Below, piece by piece: positions 1-7,076 of a stretch of 13,207 nt of DNA. Under the pieces are notes generated by a model. That model had not been told where the DNA came from, did no database searches, and saw nothing but the letters and a program-made list of their open reading frames with translations. Made by a program: the position numbers and the translations under genes. The first letter of the stretch is position 1; the number at the start of each line of letters is the position of its first letter. This DNA is from CAZWMK01 sp964635065 (GTDB lineage: Bacteria; Pseudomonadota; Alphaproteobacteria; Sphingomonadales; Sphingomonadaceae), in the NCBI GenBank assembly GCA_964635065.1, contig CAZWMK010000066.1, positions 1 to 13,207 on the forward strand. Direction: 5' to 3'.

Positions 1-1
1 C

Positions 2-472
2 GTGGCGCGCATGGCCGCGCACATCACCTATCTTTCCGAAGAAGGGCTGACCGAAAAATTCGGGCGGAAGCTGCAGGGACGCGACGCACTGTCATTCGGC
101 TTTGACGCGGAATTCCAGATCGAGAGCTATCTGCGGCATCAGGGCATCCGCTTCGTCGAACGGTTCGACGCCAACAGCTATCTCTACATCACCCGTGCCA
201 TGGATTATTTCGACATGGCCGCCGCGCATAACGGACGGCTGGCCGATGCCTTCAAGGGCAGCAGGACGCGCTTTTGCCTGATCAGCTTCACGACCGACTG
301 GCTGTATCCCACGGTCGAAACGCGGCTCATCGTCCATGCCCTGAATGCCGCCGGCGCCGAAGTCAGCTTTGTCGAACTGGAAAGCAGTTTCGGTCATGAT
401 GCTTTTCTGCTCGACGTCCCCGAGATGAACCGTGTGATCGATGGATTCCTGCGGGCAGGGGAACGGGCATGA
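2..472 (+). CDS. metX: Homoserine O-acyltransferase MetX, C-terminal part (5' end outside window)
   Basis: MetX is an alpha/beta-hydrolase-fold enzyme of the cytoplasm that transfers an acyl group (acetyl, or succinyl in some lineages) from CoA to homoserine, the first committed step of methionine synthesis. Only the last 156 residues are visible; the gene enters from the left edge, so the nucleophilic serine and oxyanion region are not seen. What is seen fits the family: an MDYFD segment about 68-71, the catalytic aspartate in SFTTDW (residue 99 of this fragment) and the catalytic histidine in FGHDAF (residue 132). These complete the Ser-Asp-His triad. The stop codon overlaps the start of metW by 4 bases (ATGA), the usual metX-metW arrangement. 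The acyl donor cannot be decided from this fragment. The identification is secure. Confidence 0.95.
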   Translation: MARMAAHITYLSEEGLTEKFGRKLQGRDALSFGFDAEFQIESYLRHQGIRFVERFDANSYLYITRAMDYFDMAAAHNGRLADAFKGSRTRFCLISFTTDWLYPTVETRLIVHALNAAGAEVSFVELESSFGHDAFLLDVPEMNRVIDGFLRAGERA

Positions 473-1059
473 CATTGCGCGCCGATCTCGAAGCCGTCGC
501 CGGTCTGGTGCCCGACACGGCGCGTGTGCTTGATGTCGGCTGTGGCGACGGTGCCTTGCTGGCTGCGCTGCGCGATCGCAAGGGTGTGGCCGGGCGTGGC
601 ATCGAACTGTCGCGCGACAAGGTCGCCGCCGCTGTCGCGCGTGGCCTGTCGGTGATTCAGGGCGATGCCGAATCCGATCTTGGCGATTATCTGGCCGATT
701 CTTTCGATATCGTGATCCTCAGCCAGACCTTGCAGGCGATGCGGCGGCCCGATGACGTGCTGGCGCAAATGCTGCGGATCGGACGGCGCGCCATCGTCTC
801 CTTCCCGAATTTTGGTCACTGGCGGGTGCGTTGGTCACTGGTCGTGGGTGGACGCATGCCGAAAACGCGGGCGCTGCCGGTCGAATGGTATGAAACGGCG
901 AACATCCACCTGTGCACCGTGGCCGATTTCGAGGAACTGATTGCTGCACGCGGCTATCATGTCGATCACCGCCTGTTCATCGCCGCAGCGCAGCCCGTGA
1001 CCTTGCTACCCAATCTGCGCGCCGAATCAGCGATCTACCTCCTCAGCCGCGCGGACTGA
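469..1059 (+). CDS. metW: Methionine biosynthesis protein MetW
   Basis: This 196-residue protein has a class I SAM-methyltransferase-like fold. The glycine-rich motif I, VLDVGCGDGAL, lies at residues 20-30 and is followed by an acidic strand end and an ILSQTLQ segment characteristic of MetW. A later FPNFGHW segment is also typical of the family. The length matches MetW (about 200 residues). MetW acts with MetX in methionine synthesis and has been described as a partner needed for MetX acyltransferase activity in some bacteria; its own methyltransferase activity is not established. The ATG lies inside the metX stop (ATGA), so expression is probably translationally coupled to metX. The 3' end overlaps the oppositely oriented neighbouring gene by 17 bases. 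Confidence 0.95.
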   Translation: MTLRADLEAVAGLVPDTARVLDVGCGDGALLAALRDRKGVAGRGIELSRDKVAAAVARGLSVIQGDAESDLGDYLADSFDIVILSQTLQAMRRPDDVLAQMLRIGRRAIVSFPNFGHWRVRWSLVVGGRMPKTRALPVEWYETANIHLCTVADFEELIAARGYHVDHRLFIAAAQPVTLLPNLRAESAIYLLSRAD

Positions 1060-1741
1060 CAAGACACGGACGCAGCGCGGTGCGTGCTCTGCCCACGGCG
1101 ATGGGGGCAGGTCCGTCACGCTTGGCAATACGGACGGCATGGACGCCGCCAAGACGCGGCAACAGACGTGACAGCGGTGCATCCAGACGCCGCAGGCAGC
1201 GCACGGGCGGTGCGACCAGCAGTTGACGCCAGTCGCTGACCTCGAACAGGGCGTCGTCGATCAGGCGCCGCAATTGACTGCGGCCATAGGGATGGCCATG
1301 CCCGAAGGGCGTGTTCTCGAAATGCGTCCACACCCCGGCGCGGTTGGCGACAAACAGTACAGCCTCGCCGGCAGGGGCAAGGACGCGCCAGAGTTCGCGC
1401 AAGATCCGGTCGGGCCGCGCATCATGCTCCAGCGTGTGGCAGACGATGGCCTGATCGAACAGGGCGCTGGCGAAGGGCAGGTGACGCGGATTGGCGACAC
1501 ACAGCAGGTTGTGTGCCGGGTCGGGCCATGGGCCAAGCGCGAACGGGTCCGCCATGGCAAGGCGTTCGATCAGGGCAGGGTCAAAGCCTGCGAGCATGGG
1601 CGCGCACGGACCGATGGCCAGAAGGCGCATGGTGCGGCGCGGACTGGTCATGCTCGCTGCCGCCTGCGCCAGCGCGCGGGCAACGCGCTGGCCGTCGGGA
1701 CGGCTGTAGAAACGGATGATGTCGTCTCGGTCGGGCTGCAT
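1043..1741 (-). CDS. Class I SAM-dependent methyltransferase, substrate unknown
   Basis: With the start at 1741 the protein has 232 residues. It carries a methyltransferase type-11-like core: a degenerate glycine motif I (LLAIGPCAPML, about 40-50), a CHTLEH segment (101-106) after the strand-4 region, and a WRVLAPAGEAVLF post-motif (118-130) typical of small-molecule methyltransferases. No substrate is recognisable. The frame is open back to an ATG at 1822, which would add 27 residues. I prefer 1741 because the next residues (QPDRDDIIRFYSRPDGQ) look like the N-terminus of related proteins and because an 11-bp inverted repeat lies across the upstream start. Neither site has a good ribosome binding site. 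It follows the M16 peptidase on the same strand at a distance of about 170 bases and overlaps the end of metW tail to tail. Confidence 0.8.
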   Translation of the reverse strand: MQPDRDDIIRFYSRPDGQRVARALAQAAASMTSPRRTMRLLAIGPCAPMLAGFDPALIERLAMADPFALGPWPDPAHNLLCVANPRHLPFASALFDQAIVCHTLEHDARPDRILRELWRVLAPAGEAVLFVANRAGVWTHFENTPFGHGHPYGRSQLRRLIDDALFEVSDWRQLLVAPPVRCLRRLDAPLSRLLPRLGGVHAVRIAKRDGPAPIAVGRARTALRPCLVSPRG

Positions 1742-1799
1742 CAGCTTGTACGCTGACGCAGCCCGCGCCACTTGTCGAGAGGCAAGAATGCCTGTGGCA

Positions 1800-1837
1800 G
1801 GGGCGTGAACGGCTGGTTTCATCCGGGTTCACGCCCC
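1800..1837. repeat. Inverted repeat, 11-bp perfect arms, 16-base spacer
   Basis: The arm GGGGCGTGAAC at 1800-1810 is exactly mirrored by GTTCACGCCCC at 1827-1837, with 16 bases between. It sits between the M16 peptidase gene and the methyltransferase gene, about 60 bases upstream of the preferred methyltransferase start. No run of T follows on either strand, so it is not a textbook intrinsic terminator. It could be an operator for a dimeric regulator or an RNA hairpin in the leader. The arms are directly visible; the role is inference. Confidence 0.55.
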
Positions 1838-1915
1838 ATGCCGGAATGTTGCAGTGCGCCTGAAGGTCAGACGCGGGCGGAGTGATTTTGTGGATTTTCG
1901 CGGGTCGATAGTGCC

Positions 1916-4660
1916 TCAGCGGACCTCCACAGGCCCAAGGCCGGCGGCGCGCAGGGGCGCCTCGACTTTGCTGCGGTCGCCGACGATAACCCAGATCAGC
2001 CGGGCCGGATCAAGATGCCGGTCGGCGGCGGCATCGAGTTCGGCGGCGGTCAGTGCACGATAACGGCTGGCCAGTTTTATCTGGTAATCGTCCGCACGGC
2101 CAAGCACGGCATTGCGTTCAAGCGCGGCCAGAACGTCGCCGCTGCCCTCGAACGCGCCGGGCAGGGCGCGGACATTGCCATTCAGGGTGCGCGTCAGTTC
2201 TTCGGGGGTCACCCCTTTCGGGCCAAGGAATGCCGCCAGTTCGGCCATGATTTCCTTGATGGCATCGACCGTGCGGTCGGTCTGCACCGGCGCCTGGATG
2301 AGGAAGGGGATTTGTTCGCGCGTGCCGCTGAGGCGCGAATAGGCACCATAGGACCAGCCCCGCGTTTCGCGCAGGTTGTTGTTGATTCGGGCAATGAAAC
2401 TGCCGCCGAGAATCTCGTTCGCCGTCATGAGTGCAAGCGGGTCGTCGCGTCCGGTGACAGCAAGCGGCTGGCCGGCAAGGATGAAGGACTGCGGCGCGCC
2501 GGGGCGGTCGATCAGGATGATGCGTGCACTTTGGGGCTTCTCCGCCATGCGGAATTGCTTTTGCCCCTTGTCGCCCGTAGCCGCCCAGTTGCCGAAATGC
2601 TTTTCGAGGAGCGGCAGGATTTCGGCCATGCTGGTATCACCAACAATGAACAGTTGCGCATTGTCGGGGCGTAGCCAGCGTTGATGAAAGGCGACAAGGT
2701 CAGCGCGCGTGATGGCCTGGACGCCCTCTGTCGTGCCGCTGCCGGTGAGCGACACGCCATAAGGATGGTCGCGGCCATAAAGCAGCGGCGGCAGTTCGCG
2801 CAGGGCCAATGCCTGCGGGCTGTCGGCTTCCTGGGCGATTCGGACGAGCTGGATCGCGCGCAGCCGTTCGATCTCGCGCGGCAAAAAGGCCGGATTGCGG
2901 AGCACGTCGGCATAAAGATCAAGCGATGCGGCAAGGTTGGATTTCAGGGCCGACAAGCGCATGCGCGTACTATCGGTATCGCTCGACGCGCCGATATTCG
3001 CGCCCAGCCGTTCGGCTTCCTCAGCGATTTCGGTCGCGCTGCGCCTTGTCGTGCCTTCATCGAGCAGTGACAGGGTCAAGGTCGACAGGCCGGGTTTGGC
3101 CTTGTCGTCCGCTGCGATCCCGGCATCGAACAGCATCGACACCTCGACGACCGGAACCGTGCTGCGCCGTGCAAGCGTGACCGGAATGCCGTTCGACAGG
3201 CGTGCACGTTCCACGTGCGGGAAGCTGAGATCGGGCACGGTCCCCGGTGCGGGCAGCGCACTGCGGTCGGCATCCGCGCTTTCTGGCCGTGGCTGGCCGA
3301 AGGGCGTGACGGTCAGTGCATAGCCGCCGCGTGTCATCCAGGCACGCGCTGCCGCGTGAACGCTTTTGGGCGTGGCATTGGCATAGGTTTTGAGTTCGGT
3401 CTTGAAGAAGGCGGGATCACCGGCCAGCAGTTCGCCCTCTGCCAGTGTGGCCGCCTTGCCGGCATAGCCGCCGACATCTTCAAGACTGCGGATGGTGCCG
3501 GCGACAGCGCGCATGGCGACGCGGCTGACTTCGTCGCTGGTTGGACCTTTGGCAAGAAAATCGGCGACCAGATCGTCGATGCGGGCTTCGACAACGGCTG
3601 GATCGACGCCGGGTTTCACATCGGCGACGATCTGCATCATCCCTGCCGCTTCATAGGCCTGCACGTAAGCGGACACCGAGGTGGCAAGCTGGCGGTCGCG
3701 GACAAGGTCGTTGTAGAGGCGTGACGACGCTCCGCCACCCAGGATGGTGGCGGCAACGTCAAGCTGGGCCGCCGTCGAATCCGTGCGCGGCGGCGCCACC
3801 CAGGCGCGATAGACGCGAGCGTTTGACACGCGGTCCTGCATGGTTTCGCGGATCCAGTGCCGGTGTTCGGGTAGCCAGTACCTGAGGCGCGGTTGCGGCG
3901 GACTGGGCTTGAAGCTGCCGAAATATTTTTCGACCAGCGGACGGGCGGTCGCGGCGTCGATGTCACCGGCCAGCACGAGCACGGCGTTGTTCGGGCCATA
4001 CCAGTCGGAAAACCATTGCTTCACATCCGCAAGGCTGGCGGCATCGAGATCGGCCAGCGAGCCGATGGTCGAATGACGATAGCCATGGCCATCGGGGAAA
4101 AGGCGGTCAAGAATGCGATACTGCACCAGGCCAAACGGCCGGTTGTCTCCCTGCCGCTTTTCATTTTGCACCACGCCACGCTGCTGGTCGAGGTTGGTCT
4201 GAGTGATGGCGGGCAGGAGGTGTCCCATCCGGTCGGATTCCAGAAACAGCGCGAGTTCAAGCGCCGAGGATGGAACCGTCTGGAAATAATTGGTGCGATC
4301 GAACCATGTCGTGCCGTTCATGCCGGATGCACCGGCGTCTTCGAGCGCCTTGTCGAAATCCTTCACATGGGCGGACCCTTCGAACATCAGATGCTCGAAA
4401 AGATGGGCAAATCCGGTGCGGCCCTTTGGCTCGTCCTTCGATCCGACATGATACCAGACCTGGGTTGCGACGATTGGCGCTTTCCTGTCGGTATGGACGA
4501 TCACGCGCAGGCCGTTCGGCAGGGTGAAGCGTTCATAGGGGATGTCGACGCGGTCGATCAGCGCGGTTTCTGCGGTGGCTGTCCTGTCCCGCGCCAGCAC
4601 AGGGACGGGGAGACAGGCGATCAGGGCGGCGGACAACAACAGGCGGGACAGCTTTTGCAT
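1916..4660 (-). CDS. Exported M16 family zinc metallopeptidase (pitrilysin/insulinase type), two-domain
   Basis: The 914-residue protein starts with a signal sequence (MQKLSRLLLSAALIACLPV), so it should act in the periplasm or at the envelope, degrading peptides. The N-terminal half carries the inverted zinc motif H86-L-F-E89-H90, with the expected distal glutamate in VVQNEKR (E167). An M16 C-terminal-type domain follows. The second half (about 480-914) repeats the fold without the zinc motif but keeps an LRETRGWSYGAYS segment typical of the substrate-binding half. This inactive-half arrangement is normal for single-chain M16 enzymes. The start at 4660 was chosen over in-frame ATGs at 4678 and 4723 because it begins directly at the signal sequence and has AGG 8 bases upstream. 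LIAC at 13-16 resembles a lipobox, so a lipoprotein is possible; cleavage after VLA (23) is the alternative. The substrate is unknown. Confidence 0.93.
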   Translation of the reverse strand: MQKLSRLLLSAALIACLPVPVLARDRTATAETALIDRVDIPYERFTLPNGLRVIVHTDRKAPIVATQVWYHVGSKDEPKGRTGFAHLFEHLMFEGSAHVKDFDKALEDAGASGMNGTTWFDRTNYFQTVPSSALELALFLESDRMGHLLPAITQTNLDQQRGVVQNEKRQGDNRPFGLVQYRILDRLFPDGHGYRHSTIGSLADLDAASLADVKQWFSDWYGPNNAVLVLAGDIDAATARPLVEKYFGSFKPSPPQPRLRYWLPEHRHWIRETMQDRVSNARVYRAWVAPPRTDSTAAQLDVAATILGGGASSRLYNDLVRDRQLATSVSAYVQAYEAAGMMQIVADVKPGVDPAVVEARIDDLVADFLAKGPTSDEVSRVAMRAVAGTIRSLEDVGGYAGKAATLAEGELLAGDPAFFKTELKTYANATPKSVHAAARAWMTRGGYALTVTPFGQPRPESADADRSALPAPGTVPDLSFPHVERARLSNGIPVTLARRSTVPVVEVSMLFDAGIAADDKAKPGLSTLTLSLLDEGTTRRSATEIAEEAERLGANIGASSDTDSTRMRLSALKSNLAASLDLYADVLRNPAFLPREIERLRAIQLVRIAQEADSPQALALRELPPLLYGRDHPYGVSLTGSGTTEGVQAITRADLVAFHQRWLRPDNAQLFIVGDTSMAEILPLLEKHFGNWAATGDKGQKQFRMAEKPQSARIILIDRPGAPQSFILAGQPLAVTGRDDPLALMTANEILGGSFIARINNNLRETRGWSYGAYSRLSGTREQIPFLIQAPVQTDRTVDAIKEIMAELAAFLGPKGVTPEELTRTLNGNVRALPGAFEGSGDVLAALERNAVLGRADDYQIKLASRYRALTAAELDAAADRHLDPARLIWVIVGDRSKVEAPLRAAGLGPVEVR

Positions 4661-4709
4661 CGACTTGACCTGACACATTGATGGTTGTGGCTTGGTGATG
4701 CCAGATGGG

Positions 4710-4740
4710 GTGCGGCGATGCATCCGTCAAATCGCCGCAC
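4710..4740. repeat. Inverted repeat in the M16/lysC divergent region
   Basis: The arm GTGCGGCGAT (4710-4719) is perfectly mirrored by ATCGCCGCAC (4731-4740), separated by 11 bases. It lies between two divergent genes, just upstream of the proposed lysC promoter and about 50 bases upstream of the peptidase start. A dimeric regulator site serving one or both genes is plausible. Without a T-run it does not look like a terminator. The repeat is seen; the function is inferred. Confidence 0.5.
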
Positions 4741-4752
4741 AAGCGACGCTTG
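4740..4752. promoter_or_regulatory. 13-bp palindrome overlapping the lysC -35 box (possible operator)
   Basis: CAAGCG-A-CGCTTG is a perfect palindrome around one central base. Its right arm covers the first bases of the proposed -35 element of lysC, and its left end abuts the larger inverted repeat at 4710-4740. The position would suit a repressor. No known regulator motif was recognised. Confidence 0.35.
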
Positions 4753-4778
4753 CCAACAGCCCCCTGCATTTCTATCAA
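4750..4778 (+). promoter_or_regulatory. Candidate sigma-70 promoter for lysC
   Basis: TTGCCA at 4750-4755 (5 of 6 matches to TTGACA) and TATCAA at 4773-4778 (4 of 6 to TATAAT) are separated by exactly 17 bases. This would start transcription near 4785 and leave a leader of about 45 bases before the lysC ATG at 4831. It is a pattern match only, in a region where a promoter is expected because the upstream gene is divergent. Confidence 0.45.
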
Positions 4779-4830
4779 GGCGGCGCGCTCACTGGCGCTT
4801 GTTTCGACTGAGAAGGAAAAGGCCGCCACC

Positions 4831-6054
4831 ATGGCGCGCATAGTCATGAAATTCGGCGGAACCTCGATGGCTGGCATCGAGCGTATCCGCAATGTCGCCA
4901 ACCGCGTGAAGCGCGAGGTCGATGCCGGCAATGAAGTCGCGGTCGTGGTCTCTGCCATGGCCGGGGAAACCGACCGGCTGGTCGGCTTCTGCCGGGAGGC
5001 ATCGACGCTCTACGATCCGCGAGAATATGACACGGTCGTTGCGGCTGGAGAACAGATCACGTCCGGCCTTCTGGCCATCGTGCTGCAATCCATCGGCGTG
5101 CCCGCGCGCAGCTGGCTCGGCTGGCAGTTGCCGATCCGCACGACCGATGCGCACAGCTCGGCCCGCATCATGGGCATCGGAACAGATGAAATCCTGCCGC
5201 GCATGGCGACCGGCGAGGTTGCGGTCATACCGGGCTTCCAGGGCGTAACCGACGACAACCGCATCACCACGCTGGGCCGTGGTGGCTCGGATACCTCGGC
5301 AGTGGCCGTGGCGGCGGCGCTCAAGGCTGATCGTTGCGATATCTATACCGATGTCGATGGCGTCTATACCACCGATCCGCGCATTGTACCGAAAGCGCAG
5401 AAGCTGGATAAGGTGACATACGAGGAGATGCTGGAACTCGCCAGCGTCGGCGCCAAGGTGCTGCAGACGCGTTCGGTCGAGCTGGCAATGAAGGAAAAAG
5501 TTCGTGTTCAGGTACTGTCCTCGTTCGAGGATCTGCCCGGCACGATGGTGGTTGACGAGGACGAAGTCGTGGAACATCAACTGATTACCGGCGTTGCTTA
5601 TAACCGCAACGAAGCCAAGATCACACTGGTCGACGTGCCGGACCGCCCCGGCGCGGTCGCCACCGTCTTTGGCCCGCTGGCCGCTGCAAACATCAACGTC
5701 GACATGATCGTACAAAATGTTGCGCACGACACCGGCAAGACCGACGTCACCTTCACCGTGCCGAGCACCGAACTGGCGCGCTCGCTCGACGTGCTGGAAA
5801 AGGCGAAGGCCGAAATCGGTCATGAACGCGTGATCTCGGACGACAATGTCGCCAAGATTTCGGTCGTCGGCGTCGGCATGCGCAGCCATGCGGGCGTGGC
5901 TCAGATGATGTTCAAGGCGCTCGCTGATCGCGGCATCAACATCCTTGCCATCAGCACCTCCGAGATCAAGGTGTCGGTGCTGATTGCCGAGGAATACACT
6001 GAACTGGCCGTACGCGTGCTGCACACTGCCTATGGGCTGGACGCCGCTGCATGA
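4831..6054 (+). CDS. lysC: Aspartate kinase (aspartokinase) LysC
   Basis: LysC phosphorylates aspartate to 4-phospho-aspartate with ATP in the cytoplasm, the entry step to lysine, threonine, methionine and diaminopimelate. The 407-residue protein opens with the kinase signature KFGGTSMAG (7-15), followed by TTLGRGGSDTSA in the amino-acid-kinase domain and DVDGVYTTDPR. The C-terminal half carries two ACT domains: one from about ITLVDVPDRPGAV and one from about ISVVGVGMRSHAGV. These are the usual sites of feedback control by lysine and/or threonine. The length matches the single-function enzyme of about 405-420 residues. The frame stays open upstream to 4705, but the ATG at 4831 begins at the conserved MARIVMKFGG and has AAGG 8 bases upstream. 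The stop overlaps the next start as ATGA. Functionally it feeds the metX/metW pathway to its left. Confidence 0.97.
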   Translation: MARIVMKFGGTSMAGIERIRNVANRVKREVDAGNEVAVVVSAMAGETDRLVGFCREASTLYDPREYDTVVAAGEQITSGLLAIVLQSIGVPARSWLGWQLPIRTTDAHSSARIMGIGTDEILPRMATGEVAVIPGFQGVTDDNRITTLGRGGSDTSAVAVAAALKADRCDIYTDVDGVYTTDPRIVPKAQKLDKVTYEEMLELASVGAKVLQTRSVELAMKEKVRVQVLSSFEDLPGTMVVDEDEVVEHQLITGVAYNRNEAKITLVDVPDRPGAVATVFGPLAAANINVDMIVQNVAHDTGKTDVTFTVPSTELARSLDVLEKAKAEIGHERVISDDNVAKISVVGVGMRSHAGVAQMMFKALADRGINILAISTSEIKVSVLIAEEYTELAVRVLHTAYGLDAAA

Positions 6055-7076
6055 GCGATACGCCGCGCCTTGACGCGTTGATGGCGCGCGGGTGCGCGTT
6101 TCTGGGGTCGCGCTATGCTATCATGGCTGGCGCGATGTCCTGGGTGTCCGAACGCAATCTTGTGGCCGCGATTTCCAATGCGGGCGGCTTTGGCATGATC
6201 GCCTGCGGAGCGATGGAGCCGGAGCGGCTGGCCGAGGAAATTCGCGGTACACGGGCACTGACCGACAAGCCGTTCGGCGTGAACCTTATCACGCTTCACC
6301 CAAAGCTGCTCGACCTTGTCGAGGTCTGCCGCGCCGAAGGCGTGACGCACGTCGCGCTGGCGGGCGGCCTGCCGCCGGGCGCGGCCATCGATGCCATCAA
6401 GGCCTATGGTGCAAAGCTCATGGCCTTTGCTCCGGCGCTGGTCATCGCCAAGAAGCTGATCCGTTCGGGCGTCGATGCCATTGTCATCGAAGGTTCCGAG
6501 GCTGGGGGACACATTGGCCCGGTCTCGACCTCGGTGCTGGCACAGGAAATCCTGCCTGCCATTGCGGCGGAAGTTCCGGTTTTCGTGGCTGGCGGCATCG
6601 GCAAGGGGGCGGCGATTGCTTCCTACCTTGAAATGGGCGCGGCCGGCGTTCAGCTGGGCACCCGTTTCGTGTGCGCGAGCGAAAGCATCGCCCACCCGAA
6701 TTTCAAGAAGGCGTTTATCCGGGCATCAGCGCGCGAGGCAATTGCCAGCATGCAGATCGACCCGCGTTTTCCGGTCATTCCGGTACGTGCGCTCAAGAAC
6801 AAGGGCAGCGATGCCTTTATGGAAAAGCAGCGTGAGGTGATCGCGCGCGTTGACCGTGGCGAACTCGACACGGCGGCCGGTCAGCTGGAGATCGAACATT
6901 TCTGGGCAGGCGCGCTGCGCCGTGCCGTTATTGATGGTGATGTCGAAAACGGTTCGCTGATGGCGGGCCAGTCGGTTGGCATGGTTTCGAGGGAGGAACC
7001 AGCCGCTGCGATCATCGCGGAACTTGTCGCCGACGCGGAGGCTGCTCTGTCGGGGCGGTCTGTCCGCGCCGCATGA
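6051..7076 (+). CDS. FMN-dependent oxidoreductase, nitronate monooxygenase-like (2-nitropropane dioxygenase family)
   Basis: The 341-residue protein is a TIM-barrel flavoenzyme of the nitronate monooxygenase / FabK-like family. Visible marks are the ISNAGGFGMI segment (41-50), EGSEAGGHIG with the family histidine at 154, the phosphate-binding VAGGIG (179-184) and GVQLGTRF (199-206). Family members oxidise alkyl nitronates or reduce enoyl-ACP or quinones using FMN. The true substrate cannot be read from sequence, so a gene symbol is withheld. It is cytoplasmic, with no signal or membrane segment. Its ATG overlaps the lysC stop and its own stop overlaps the ptsP start, both as ATGA, so it is translated as part of a lysC-ptsP operon. 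Its link to either neighbour is unexplained. Confidence 0.88.
   Translation: MSDTPRLDALMARGCAFLGSRYAIMAGAMSWVSERNLVAAISNAGGFGMIACGAMEPERLAEEIRGTRALTDKPFGVNLITLHPKLLDLVEVCRAEGVTHVALAGGLPPGAAIDAIKAYGAKLMAFAPALVIAKKLIRSGVDAIVIEGSEAGGHIGPVSTSVLAQEILPAIAAEVPVFVAGGIGKGAAIASYLEMGAAGVQLGTRFVCASESIAHPNFKKAFIRASAREAIASMQIDPRFPVIPVRALKNKGSDAFMEKQREVIARVDRGELDTAAGQLEIEHFWAGALRRAVIDGDVENGSLMAGQSVGMVSREEPAAAIIAELVADAEAALSGRSVRAA

Noticed and set aside
1223..1756. 177-codon plus-strand frame opposite the methyltransferase
   Set aside because: It mirrors the conserved methyltransferase motifs on the other strand; no ribosome site or domain was seen.
4661..4830. Lysine or SAM riboswitch upstream of lysC
   Set aside because: Only simple inverted repeats were found. 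No multi-helix junction or conserved riboswitch core could be built, and the predicted leader is about 45 bases, too short.
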